Shown here: positions 20,491 through 29,273 of the stretch, in pieces
How positions within the stretch are numbered: position 1 is the first letter of the stretch
Layout of the letters: each line of letters starts with the position of its first letter
Assembly (NCBI RefSeq): GCF_963975745.1
Contig: NZ_CAXBIB010000005.1
Coordinates: forward strand, 124,001-188,000
From: Parvibaculum sp963975745
GTDB taxonomy: Bacteria; Pseudomonadota; Alphaproteobacteria; Parvibaculales; Parvibaculaceae
Direction of reading: 5' to 3'
Length of the DNA stretch: 64,000 nt
Program-made: the position numbers and the translations under genes
Notes under the pieces: model-generated
Told to the model about the DNA's origin: nothing
The model's database searches: none
Seen by the model: the letters and a program-made list of their open reading frames with translations, nothing else

Positions 20491-22056
20491 ATGACCCAGA
20501 ACCCGGCCCCGAAACCCGCCAGCATCGCCCGTTCCGCCGCCACCATCGGCGGCACCACCATGGCAAGCCGTCTCCTGGGCTTCCTGCGCGACGTGATGAT
20601 GGCGGCGGCGCTGGGCACCGGCCCGATCGCCGACGCCTTCTTCGTCGCCTTCCGCTTTCCCAACATGTTCCGTTCGATCTTTGCCGAGGGCGCCTTCAAC
20701 GCGGCCTTCGTGCCGCTCTTTGCCAAGCGCCTCGAAGGCGAGGGCAGGGCGGCGGCGCGCCGCTTCGCCGAGGATGCGATGTCGGTGCTGCTTGTCGGGC
20801 TGCTGCTGCTGACCGTTGCGGCCGAACTCGCCATGCCCTGGATCATGCGCGCCTTCGCGCCGGGCTTCACCGCGGACCCGCAGAAATTCGACTGGGCGGT
20901 GCAGTTCACCCGCATCGCCTTTCCCTATCTGCTGTTCATTTCGCTGACCGCCCTGCAATCGGCGATCCTGAATTCGCTCGGGCGCTTCTTTCCCGGCGCC
21001 GCCGCCCCGGTGATGCTCAACGTGACGCTGATCCTGGCGATCCTCTTTCTGATCCCGTTGACGGACAATCCGGGCGTCGCGCTGTCCTGGGGCGTCGCGG
21101 CGGCGGGCGTCGTGCAGTTCCTCTGGCTGGCCGTCTCGCTCTGGCGCGCCGGCTTCGTGCTGCGCCTGCGCCTGCCGAAACTGACGCCCGATGTGCGCCG
21201 CCTCTTCCGCCTCGGCGTGCCGGGTGTCGTCGCCGGCGGCATCACGCAAGTCAACCTGACCATCGGCACCATCATCGCCTCGCTGCAGGCCGGCGCCGTC
21301 TCCTGGCTTTACTATGCCGACCGCATCTACCAGCTGCCGCTGGCCGTCATCGGCATCGCCATCGGCGTCGTGCTGCTGCCCGATCTCTCGCGCCGCTTGC
21401 GCGCCGGCGACGGGCCGGGCGTCATGGCCGCGCAGAACCGCGCCATCGAATTCGGCATGCTGCTGACCGTGCCGGCCGCCATCGGCATCGGCGTGCTGGC
21501 CTTCGAGATCATCCGCATCCTCTTCGAGCGCGGCGCCTTCACCGCCGCCGACACGCAGGCGACCGCGCTCGCCCTGATCGTCTATGCGGCGGGCCTGCCG
21601 GCCTTCGTGCTGATCAAGATATTCCAGCCCGCCTATTTCGCCCGCGAGGACACGAAGACGCCCTTGCGCTTCGCCGCCATCTCGATCGTCGTCAACATCG
21701 TGACGAGTATTATCCTCTTCCAGTTCATCGGCTATGTCGGCATCGCGGTCGGCACGGTGCTGGCCGCCTGGGTGAATGTCGGCCAGCTGGTGCTGCGGCT
21801 CTGGCAACGCGGCGACTTCGCCGCCGATGCGCAGCTTGCCCGCACCCTGCCCCTCGTCGTCCTCGCCGCCATCGGCATGGGCGCGGCGCTCTGGTTCGGC
21901 CTGCAGGCACTGGCGTCCTTCCTCGCCCTGCCGCTGCCGGGCGCGCTCGCAACCCTCCTTGGACTGATTGTCGGCGGCATGCTGGTCTATTTCTTCCTCT
22001 GCCAGGTGACCGGCGCCGCACGCCTCTCCGACCTGCGCCGTGCGCTGCGCCGCTAG
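20491..22056 (+). CDS. murJ: Lipid II flippase MurJ
   Basis: This 521-residue inner-membrane protein has about 14 transmembrane helices and moves lipid II to the periplasmic side for peptidoglycan synthesis. Family signatures are RSAATIGGTTMASRLLGFLRDVMMA at the start, FRFPNMFRSIFAEGAFNAAFVPLF, and SWLYYADRIYQLPLAVIGIAIGVVLLPDLSR. The central cavity arginines in these motifs are present. ATG 20491 gives the normal length. Overlap or spacing with neighbours does not show an operon; the next gene starts 77 bp later. Confidence 0.96.
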   Translation: MTQNPAPKPASIARSAATIGGTTMASRLLGFLRDVMMAAALGTGPIADAFFVAFRFPNMFRSIFAEGAFNAAFVPLFAKRLEGEGRAAARRFAEDAMSVLLVGLLLLTVAAELAMPWIMRAFAPGFTADPQKFDWAVQFTRIAFPYLLFISLTALQSAILNSLGRFFPGAAAPVMLNVTLILAILFLIPLTDNPGVALSWGVAAAGVVQFLWLAVSLWRAGFVLRLRLPKLTPDVRRLFRLGVPGVVAGGITQVNLTIGTIIASLQAGAVSWLYYADRIYQLPLAVIGIAIGVVLLPDLSRRLRAGDGPGVMAAQNRAIEFGMLLTVPAAIGIGVLAFEIIRILFERGAFTAADTQATALALIVYAAGLPAFVLIKIFQPAYFAREDTKTPLRFAAISIVVNIVTSIILFQFIGYVGIAVGTVLAAWVNVGQLVLRLWQRGDFAADAQLARTLPLVVLAAIGMGAALWFGLQALASFLALPLPGALATLLGLIVGGMLVYFFLCQVTGAARLSDLRRALRR

Positions 22057-22133
22057 GCATCCGCTCTTGACATCGCGCCGCTGCCACATCGTGATAGCCA
22101 CCGGGTGTGCGGCCGGCAGCCGGGGAGGGGTGT

Positions 22134-23912
22134 GTGGGAGCACTTGAGCGGGTCCGGGTCTATTTTCGTGCCGAGCGCTGGCAGCTCGATCGTCTTTTCG
22201 ACCTTGGCTTTCAGGCCTGGCTGGTCCATATCGGCGTCGTCGCAGCGACGGTGGTTGTGCTGATCCGGGTTCATCCCGATGCCGCCTGGCCGCTCATCTG
22301 GGGCGGTGCGATGGTCCTGCTGTCCCTCTCGCTTTCGCTGCTGGCGCGTTTCTATGTGCGCCGTCCGCCGGCGGACGACGATGCGGCGCGGCGTTTCGGC
22401 GTCGCGCACACAAGCCTCACTTTCCTTGTCGGCATGGCTTGGGGTCTCGGTGCCTTCGGCGCGGCGACGGGCGATTTCGAAAGCCTGCTGATCTATTCTC
22501 TGGCGCTTGGCGGTACGGCGCTGGGCGCGGTTTCCTCGCAGCATGTGCTGCCGCGCTCCTGCTTCGTCAGCCTCTGGACCTCGGTGCCCTTGCTGGGCGC
22601 CGCGCATCTCTTCCACGACCCGGCCTATTTCGGTGTCGTCGTCATGGCGATGGTGCTGCTCTACGCCGCCATCCTCTCGATCCTCGCCGTTCGCATGTTG
22701 CGCTTCATGCGCATGAACGTCACCCTCACCCGTTCGCTTGATGCGCGCCTCGCCGAACTGACGCAGATGGCGAATGAACTTGAACAGGCCCGCGCCGAGG
22801 CCGTCGAGGCCAATCTCTCGAAGTCGCGTTTTCTCGCCCATGCGAGCCACGACCTGCGCCAGCCGATCCACGCCATCGGACTCTTTGCCGCTTGCCTGCG
22901 CGATCTCGATCTCGGGCCCGAGGCGGCACAGCTTGTCGGCAGCGTCGACGGTGCGGCCCGTTCGGTCAGCGGTCTCCTGGGCTCGCTGCTCGACATATCG
23001 CGTCTCGATGTCGGCGGGATCGTGCCCCAGCCCGAGCCGGTTGCGCTCGGCGAGTTGCTCCGGGGCATCGTGCGGCAGAACGCCGAGCTTGCGGCGGAAA
23101 GCGGCTGCGAGGTGCGCGTCGTTTCCTCGTCGCACTGGGTCGAGGCCGATCCGGCGCTGCTTTCCTCCATGGTGCAGAACCTTCTGTCGAACGCGCTCAA
23201 ATATGCGCCGGGCGCGCGCGTCGTGCTCGGCATCCGCCGCGCCGGCGAAACCCTGGCGGTCGAAATTGCCGACACAGGCCCCGGCATTCCCGAAGCCGAC
23301 CTCGCCCGCATCTTCGACGAGTTCTACCGTGCCGGCACCCCGGCCGTTCGCGCCTCGGAGGGTCTCGGTCTCGGCCTTGCGATCGTGCGCCGCCTCGGCG
23401 CCTTGATGAGCCTCGACGTGTCGATCGCCTCCGTGCCCGGCCGCGGCACGCGGTTGCGCATTTCGGGCCTGCGCCCGGTCGCGCCGGTCGCCGCCACCGT
23501 TTCGCGCGCGCGCCGCCAGCATCCGCTGACCGGCCTCACCGTCTGCCTGATCGACGACGACGCCGCCGTGCTCTCCGCCAGCACCATGCTGCTGCGCCGC
23601 TGGGGCTGCGAGGTCGCGGCCTTTTCGCACCCGCCCGCAAGCCCGCTCGGCTGCGACGCCATCGTTTCGGATTTCGATCTCGGTCCGGCCGGCGACGGCC
23701 TCGATGCGATTGCATCCGTTCGCGCACTTGAAGGCTGGGAGGTGCCGGCGGTCATTCTGTCCGGCCGCTCCGAGCCGGAAACATTGACGCGCCTTGCGCA
23801 GGCCGGCGTGCCGCTGTTGCGCAAGCCCGTGCATCCGGCGGAGCTGCGCGCGATGCTGACCGGTCTTGCGCTCGGCGCCGGCGGCGTGGCCTTGGACGAA
23901 ACCGCGTTCTAG
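22134..23912 (+). CDS. Membrane hybrid histidine kinase with C-terminal receiver
   Basis: I chose GTG 22134 because GGGGAGGGG lies 5 nt upstream; the protein then has 592 residues. The N-terminal third has about six hydrophobic segments (residues 30-190). His239 is in the HASHDLRQPIHAIG H box. The HATPase has NLLSNALKYAP, DTGPGIPE and GLGLGLAIVRRLG. The C-terminal receiver (about residues 470-585) has DDD, the phospho-Asp in IVSDFDLGPAGDG, and KPVHP. Kinases with this SHDLRQP box are often paired with NarL-type regulators, and one lies tail to tail 9 bp away (23922-24551). The pair may govern the adjacent autotransporter. Confidence 0.88.
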   Translation: MGALERVRVYFRAERWQLDRLFDLGFQAWLVHIGVVAATVVVLIRVHPDAAWPLIWGGAMVLLSLSLSLLARFYVRRPPADDDAARRFGVAHTSLTFLVGMAWGLGAFGAATGDFESLLIYSLALGGTALGAVSSQHVLPRSCFVSLWTSVPLLGAAHLFHDPAYFGVVVMAMVLLYAAILSILAVRMLRFMRMNVTLTRSLDARLAELTQMANELEQARAEAVEANLSKSRFLAHASHDLRQPIHAIGLFAACLRDLDLGPEAAQLVGSVDGAARSVSGLLGSLLDISRLDVGGIVPQPEPVALGELLRGIVRQNAELAAESGCEVRVVSSSHWVEADPALLSSMVQNLLSNALKYAPGARVVLGIRRAGETLAVEIADTGPGIPEADLARIFDEFYRAGTPAVRASEGLGLGLAIVRRLGALMSLDVSIASVPGRGTRLRISGLRPVAPVAATVSRARRQHPLTGLTVCLIDDDAAVLSASTMLLRRWGCEVAAFSHPPASPLGCDAIVSDFDLGPAGDGLDAIASVRALEGWEVPAVILSGRSEPETLTRLAQAGVPLLRKPVHPAELRAMLTGLALGAGGVALDETAF

Positions 23913-23921
23913 CTGCCGGCT

Positions 23922-24551
23922 TCAGAGCAGTCTGTCGGCCACCGCCGCCGCCGCCGCGCGGCTGCCGACGCCGAGTGTCCGGAGCAGCGCCGACACATGC
24001 ATCCGTGCCGTCACCGGCGAGATGCCGAGCTGCCGCCCGATCTCCTTGTTGGTCATGCCGGTGGCGACGAGCTTCAGCACCTCGCGCTGGCGCGGCGAAA
24101 GCTGCACGTCGTCGCCGGGCGCCGAAGCCCGTTCCGGCGCCGAGGGCAGATCGGGCGCCGCCGTTCGCACCACGATCTCGCCGTCGCGGATCGCCGACAG
24201 CGCCACGGCGATTTCGTCGGGCGGGATCGACTTGCCGACAAAGCCGTCGGCGCCGGCCGCCATCGCGAGATCGACCGTCTCGGCATCGTCCGCCATCGAA
24301 ACAACGGCGAGCGTCGCGCGGGGGAACCGCCGCCGCAGCGTCGCGATCGAACTCTCGGCGGCAAAGCCCGGAAAGACCAGGTCGAGCACGAACATCTCGG
24401 GCGCCGCGCCGCTCTCCGCCAGGGCCAGCACCTCCTCGAAAGTGCCGGCCTCCTCGATCGTCGCGCCGGGCGAAATGCGCGCCAGGATATGCCGCATCCC
24501 CATCCGGAACACCGGATGGTCGTCGGCCACGATGATGCGTTCTGCGGTCAA
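23922..24551 (-). CDS. NarL/FixJ (LuxR-type) response regulator
   Basis: The protein is 209 residues. The receiver domain (1-120) has the acidic pair Asp10-Asp11 (VADDHPVFR), phospho-acceptor Asp57 (FVLDLVFPG) and Lys in FVGKSIPP. The C-terminal helix-turn-helix is LSPRQREVLKLVATGMTNKEIGRQLGISPVTARMHV. It ends 9 bp from the hybrid kinase gene on the other strand, so the two are a likely two-component pair despite convergent orientation. Its start faces the first autotransporter gene across 143 bp that contain the tandem CTGTACAT repeat, a possible binding site. Confidence 0.88.
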   Translation of the reverse strand: MTAERIIVADDHPVFRMGMRHILARISPGATIEEAGTFEEVLALAESGAAPEMFVLDLVFPGFAAESSIATLRRRFPRATLAVVSMADDAETVDLAMAAGADGFVGKSIPPDEIAVALSAIRDGEIVVRTAAPDLPSAPERASAPGDDVQLSPRQREVLKLVATGMTNKEIGRQLGISPVTARMHVSALLRTLGVGSRAAAAAVADRLL

Positions 24552-24612
24552 GCGCGTCTGCCCCCTGATGCCACCTTCGGACGATCCTATCCATGGCCGT
24601 GGTTAATGGCAC

Positions 24613-24632
24613 CTGTACATCTGTACATCTGT
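24613..24632. promoter_or_regulatory. Tandem CTGTACAT repeat between response regulator and autotransporter
   Basis: CTGTACAT occurs twice in direct tandem (24613-24620 and 24621-24628), followed by CTGT. Each unit contains the palindrome TGTACA. It stands 62 bp before the autotransporter start at 24695 and 62 bp from the regulator start. It could be a binding site for the NarL-type regulator; that is inference. Confidence 0.45.
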
Positions 24633-24694
24633 CGCGCGCCCCGCCGCCCCCCGAAAATCGGCTCGACTCCGTGTCCGCACGAAGAGGGGGACCC

Positions 24695-27600
24695 ATGTTC
24701 GCGCGCAACCGTACGGCCGCCCGCCGCAAGGCGGCCTTGTTGGCCGGCACCGCCCTTTGCGCCCTGTCGGTCGTGGATGCCGCCCATGCCCAATCCTTCT
24801 GGAGTGGTGGCGCGGGCGACTGGTTCGACCCCGGCAACTGGACGGCGGGCGTCCCCGATGCCGGCGACACCGCCATCGTCAACAATGGCGGCACCGCACA
24901 GATCGGCGCGGCGGGCGCCGTCTCCGGCATCGGTTCGGCCGGCGAAACGGCGGGCAACAGCGGCGCCGTCGCGATCGACGGCGCGGGCTCCACCTGGACC
25001 ATCGGCAACACGCTCTATGTCGGCAACTCCGGCACCGGCACGCTCGACGTCACCGATGGCGGCGCGGTCTCCAACCACAATGGCGCCCTCGGCAACACCG
25101 CGACCGGCAGCGGCACGGCAACGATCGACGGCGTGGGCTCGACATGGACGAACGGCGGCCAGCTCACGATAGGCGGCGCTGGCGAAGGCACGCTCGAAAT
25201 CTCCGGTGGCGGCGCGGTCTCGAACACCGCGGGCACGATCGGCAGCAATGCTGGCGGCATCGGCGAAGTCACGGTCGATGGCGCGGACTCGCAGTGGACC
25301 AATAGCGGGGATCTCGTCGTCGGTTCGTCTGGCACGGCCGGATTGAACATCACGGGCGGAGGAACGGTTTCCAATGCAAGCGGCTATGTTGGAGACCTCG
25401 CCGCAGGTGAAGGAACCGTCGCGGTCGGCGGTTCGGGATCGTCCTGGATCAATAGCGGGCATAGCCTGGTTATCGGATGGTTCGGGACGGCGACACTCGA
25501 CATTTCGGATGGCGGATCGGTTTCGGGTACGGCCGGATATATCGGCAGACAAGGCGGCAGCACTGGCAGCGCCACGGTCGATGGCGCGAATTCGATCTGG
25601 ACCAACAGCGGCGAACTCTATATCGGCGACCGCGGCTCCGGCGCGCTCGACATCCTCGACGGCGGCGTGGTCTCGAATACCAATGGCTATATCGCCAATC
25701 AGGCGGGAAGCTCCGGCGACGTCGCGGTCGATGGCGCGGGCTCGGAATGGAACCTGAGCGGCAATCTGGCCGTCGGCAATTCCGGCGATGCGACGCTCGC
25801 CATTTCGGGCGGCGGCGCGGTCTCGAATGTCGACGCGCTGGTCGGCTATTTCGCGGCCGGCAGCAGCGCGGTCACGGTCGATGGTGCGGGCGCGATCTGG
25901 AGCAATTCCGGCGAACTCACCATCGGCGTCTGGGGCGGCGCCACGCTCGACATCGCCGATGGCGGCGCGGTCTCGAACACCACCGGCTATATCGGCCGCC
26001 ACGCGACCGGCGACGGCGAAGTCACGGTCTCGGGCGCGGGATCGACCTGGACCAGCTCAAGCACCCTCTATGTCGGCGATTCCGGCACCGGCACGTTGAC
26101 GCTTGCCGCGGGCGGCGCGGTCGAGGCAGGCACCGTCACCATCGCCAGCAACGCCTCCTCCACCGGCACGCTGAACATCGGTGCGGCGGCGGGTGATGCG
26201 GCGGCAGGCGCGGGCACGCTCGACGCGGCCTCCCTCGCCTTCGGCGCGGGCACGGGCACACTGGTCTTCAACCACACCGGCACCGATTACCTCTTCGGCG
26301 CCGCCATTTCCGGCGCCGGCGAAGTGCGGGTCGAAAGCGGCGAGACGATCCTCACCGCCGCCGCCACGCATACCGGCGGCACGGCGATCTCGGGCGGCAC
26401 GCTGCAACTCGGCAATGGCGGCACCGCGGGCGCGCTCGCGGGCGACCTGGTCAATGACGGCACCTTCGCCATCGACCGTTCCAATGCCTACACTTATGCC
26501 GGCGTGATGTCCGGGTCGGGCGACTTCCGCCAGACGGGCACAGGCGCGACGACGCTCACCGGCGACAGTTCGGCTTTCGCCGGCTCGATCTTCGTCGAGG
26601 CCGGCATGCTGATCGTCAACGGCATTCTCGGCGGCACGCTGAACGTCACCGGTGCCCTGCTCGGCGGTTCCGGCACGGTCGGTGCGACGACGCTCGGCGC
26701 CGGCGCCACCGTCGCGCCTGGCAATTCCATCGGTACACTGAACGTCTCCGGCGACTTCGCCTTCGACGCGCTCTCGATCTATGAAGTCGAGGTGAATGAC
26801 GGCGGCGACACGTCCGGCGTCAACAACGACTTCATCGACATCGGCGGCTCGCTGACGATCGACAGCGGTGCTTCCGTCTGGGTTACGCCCCGGAACGGTA
26901 CCGATGACGGCTCGACCTACACGCCCGGTCTCGTCTACGCCATCATCGAGGCAAATGGCGGCATCACGGGCACTTTCGGCTCGGTCGGCACCGACATGGC
27001 CTTTCTGAGCCCGGAACTCTCTTACGACGTCAACACCGTCTATCTGAGCCTGCTTCATGCCGCCGATTTCGAGGATGTCGCGCAGACCCCGAACCAGAAG
27101 GGCGTCGCCCAGGCGCTGCAGATGCTGGGTGCCGGCAATCTGCTCTACGACGTCATCCTGGGCATGACGGATACGCAGGCCCGCGCGGCCTTCCGGGCGC
27201 TGTCGGGTGAGTCCCACGCCAATTCGCCGGCGACCGCCTTTCTCGGCGCGCAGCAGATCAGGCAGCAGATTCTTGCGCGGCTTGCCAATCTCTTCGGCGG
27301 CAACTTCGGTTCAGGCGGCACCGGCGGCGTGGTGCTGGCCGGTGCGCCGGCTGCGGGCGATGCGGTTCCCGGTGCCGCGTCCGTCTGGGGTCAGCTCTTC
27401 GGGTCGTGGGGCCGGACCGATGGCAATGTCAACAACGCCGCGCTCGCCCGCAACAGTTACGGATTCGTCGGCGGCATCGACCGCGAGATCGGCGATGGTC
27501 TTCAGGCAGGCGTCGCTTTCGGTTACAGCCGCGGCTCCTACGACGTGCGCGGCCTCGCATCCTCGGGCGACAGCGACAATTTTCACATCGCCGGTTATGC

Positions 27601-28189
27601 CGGCAGGCAATTTGGACAGGCGCATGTCAAAGGCGCGCTGTCCTACAGCTACGGCCACACCGAAGCGCAACGAAACGTCGTGGTGGGTGGCGTCACGAGC
27701 GATCTGTCCGCCAGCTATGGCGCGCATACCTTCCAGGCATCGATCGACGCGGGGTACGATCTCGATCTCGGCCCCGTCGTACTGACGCCGTTTGCCGGTC
27801 TCGCCGCCATCCATGTCGAAACCGAAGGCTTCACCGAGACCGGCGGTCCCGCCGCGCTGACCTTCGCCGCGCAGGGCAACACCACCGGCGTCTCGACCCT
27901 CGGCCTGCGGGCCCGCCGCCAGGCCGGCAGCGTCGGCATGACAGGGTCGCTCGCCTGGCGCCATGCCTTCGGCGATGTCGAACCCGCCTCGCGCGCCGCC
28001 TTCGCCTCGGCGCCTGCCAACCCCTTCACCGTGCGCGGCGCGCCGATCGCGGAGAACACGCTGGCCCTCGAAACCGCTGTCGACCTCAGACTGGCCGATC
28101 GCACAACCCTCACCTTCGGCTATGCCGGCGAATACGCGTCTGATGCCCGCGACCACGGGCTCAGGGCGGAACTCCGTTTCGAGTTCTGA
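24695..28189 (+). CDS. Type V autotransporter with regular passenger repeats
   Basis: The protein has 1,164 residues. ATG 24695 follows GAGGGGG. A signal peptide is evident (RRKAALLAGTALCALSVVDAAHA). The passenger (to about residue 860) is a predicted beta-helix. From residue 76 it contains eight tandem units of 49-51 residues with the pattern VSN-x-x-G-x-IG ... VTVDGAGS-x-WTNSG-x-L-x-IG ... GTLDI-x-x-GGA. An autotransporter-associated strand repeat follows (TAISGGTLQLGNGGTAGALAGDLVN). The C-terminal 290 residues form the outer-membrane beta-barrel, from VWGQLFGSWG to a terminal RAELRFEF with the expected final Phe. It probably displays an adhesin-like surface fibre. It is paralogous to 29274-32306. 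Confidence 0.92.
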   Translation: MFARNRTAARRKAALLAGTALCALSVVDAAHAQSFWSGGAGDWFDPGNWTAGVPDAGDTAIVNNGGTAQIGAAGAVSGIGSAGETAGNSGAVAIDGAGSTWTIGNTLYVGNSGTGTLDVTDGGAVSNHNGALGNTATGSGTATIDGVGSTWTNGGQLTIGGAGEGTLEISGGGAVSNTAGTIGSNAGGIGEVTVDGADSQWTNSGDLVVGSSGTAGLNITGGGTVSNASGYVGDLAAGEGTVAVGGSGSSWINSGHSLVIGWFGTATLDISDGGSVSGTAGYIGRQGGSTGSATVDGANSIWTNSGELYIGDRGSGALDILDGGVVSNTNGYIANQAGSSGDVAVDGAGSEWNLSGNLAVGNSGDATLAISGGGAVSNVDALVGYFAAGSSAVTVDGAGAIWSNSGELTIGVWGGATLDIADGGAVSNTTGYIGRHATGDGEVTVSGAGSTWTSSSTLYVGDSGTGTLTLAAGGAVEAGTVTIASNASSTGTLNIGAAAGDAAAGAGTLDAASLAFGAGTGTLVFNHTGTDYLFGAAISGAGEVRVESGETILTAAATHTGGTAISGGTLQLGNGGTAGALAGDLVNDGTFAIDRSNAYTYAGVMSGSGDFRQTGTGATTLTGDSSAFAGSIFVEAGMLIVNGILGGTLNVTGALLGGSGTVGATTLGAGATVAPGNSIGTLNVSGDFAFDALSIYEVEVNDGGDTSGVNNDFIDIGGSLTIDSGASVWVTPRNGTDDGSTYTPGLVYAIIEANGGITGTFGSVGTDMAFLSPELSYDVNTVYLSLLHAADFEDVAQTPNQKGVAQALQMLGAGNLLYDVILGMTDTQARAAFRALSGESHANSPATAFLGAQQIRQQILARLANLFGGNFGSGGTGGVVLAGAPAAGDAVPGAASVWGQLFGSWGRTDGNVNNAALARNSYGFVGGIDREIGDGLQAGVAFGYSRGSYDVRGLASSGDSDNFHIAGYAGRQFGQAHVKGALSYSYGHTEAQRNVVVGGVTSDLSASYGAHTFQASIDAGYDLDLGPVVLTPFAGLAAIHVETEGFTETGGPAALTFAAQGNTTGVSTLGLRARRQAGSVGMTGSLAWRHAFGDVEPASRAAFASAPANPFTVRGAPIAENTLALETAVDLRLADRTTLTFGYAGEYASDARDHGLRAELRFEF
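24920..26119 (+). repeat. Eight tandem ~150-bp coding repeats in the autotransporter passenger
   Basis: Units begin at the Val codon of VS(N/G) at 24920, 25067, 25217, 25367, 25520, 25670, 25820 and 25970. Lengths are 147, 150, 150, 153, 150, 150, 150 and 150 bp. All are whole codons, so gain or loss of units keeps the frame. Confidence 0.9.
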
Positions 28190-28218
28190 GAAGCGATAGC
28201 CGGCCTGACGCCCCGCTG

Positions 28219-29151
28219 TCACCCGGCGTCGGAGGTCGCGTCCCCCGGCATCCCGGCCGCGATCGTTTCGCCGATGACGCGGCGCAGCCAGGCATGTCCC
28301 GGATCGGCTTCGTCGCTGATATGCCACGACATGCTGAGCGAGACGCGCGGCATGTCATAGGGCATGGGGAAGATGTCGAGGCCGAGCTTCTCCTGCATCG
28401 ACATGGCCATCATGCGCGGCACGATCGAGATCAGATCGGACGCCGCCACCAGCGTCAGCACCGACCACAATTTGGAAACCTCGACGACGGTCCGCCGCTG
28501 GCATCCCTGCGAAACCAGGATTTCCTCGATCCCGGACTTGGCCCGCAGCGAGGGGATCAGCACGACATGGCCCAGCCGGTCGAAATCCGACCGTTCCAGT
28601 GTCGCGCCGATTTCGGGATGGCCGTGCCGCGCGATGCAGACGAATTCGATGGTGCCGAACTGGGCGCTGCATATTTGCGGATGTTCGGCGACATAAAGCG
28701 GAAAGGCGAGATCGATGCGCCGGTTGTTGAGTTCGTCCATCGCATCGAGGCCGTAGATCGGCAGCAGCTCCAGCGAGGCACCCGGCGCCTCGCGCATCAG
28801 CCTGGCGATCAGCGGCGGCATCAGCACCGGCTCCAGCGGGTCGTGCATCACGATGCGGAATTTGCGTTGGAGCGAGGCCGGGTCGAAGCGCACCCCCTCG
28901 ACCGCCACCCGGATCGCATCCAGCGCCTCGCGCACCGGCCCGATCAGCTGTTCGGCCCGTGTCGTCGCCGCGAGCCCGCTGCCCGAGCGCACGAACAGCG
29001 GATCGCCCAGATGTTCGCGCAGCCGCTTCAGCGCATGGCTGGTCGCCGGCTGGCTGAGCCCCAGATGCTCGGCCGCGCGGCTGATATTGCGTGCTGCATA
29101 GACCGCGTCGAAGACCCGAAGCAGATTGAGGTCGAGATTGCGTATATTCAT
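28219..29151 (-). CDS. LysR-family regulator
   Basis: The start at 29151 gives MNIRNLDLNLLRVFDAVYAA, a standard LysR N-terminus, and a 310-residue protein; an ATG at 29169 would add six residues. The winged helix-turn-helix is RNISRAAEHLGLSQPATSHALKRLREHLGDPLFVRSG. The C-terminal substrate-binding domain is complete (ILIGPVREALDAIRVAVEG-type hinge as LIGPVREALDAI). The closest types by eye are the NodD/LinR-like group, which often responds to aromatic compounds, but the ligand cannot be inferred. It is transcribed divergently from the second autotransporter with 122 bp between starts, so control of that gene and of itself is likely. Confidence 0.88.
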   Translation of the reverse strand: MNIRNLDLNLLRVFDAVYAARNISRAAEHLGLSQPATSHALKRLREHLGDPLFVRSGSGLAATTRAEQLIGPVREALDAIRVAVEGVRFDPASLQRKFRIVMHDPLEPVLMPPLIARLMREAPGASLELLPIYGLDAMDELNNRRIDLAFPLYVAEHPQICSAQFGTIEFVCIARHGHPEIGATLERSDFDRLGHVVLIPSLRAKSGIEEILVSQGCQRRTVVEVSKLWSVLTLVAASDLISIVPRMMAMSMQEKLGLDIFPMPYDMPRVSLSMSWHISDEADPGHAWLRRVIGETIAAGMPGDATSDAG

Positions 29152-29154
29152 GTC

Positions 29155-29187
29155 GCGAATAGCTTCCATGATGAATATGAAGTTCGC
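29155..29187. promoter_or_regulatory. Imperfect palindrome at the LysR start, candidate LysR site
   Basis: GCGAA (29155-29159) and TTCGC (29183-29187) flank inner arms CTTCC and GAAG around ATGATGAATAT. It is right at the LysR start codon and about 90-120 bp before the divergent autotransporter, a usual place for autoregulatory LysR binding. Confidence 0.4.
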
Positions 29188-29273
29188 AATAGGAAGGCGG
29201 CCACTTAGCGTCCAGCCCGTGATTTGGTGCGCGCGCTGGAAATCCGGCGCGACGGAGCTTGGGGGGGCGCCGC

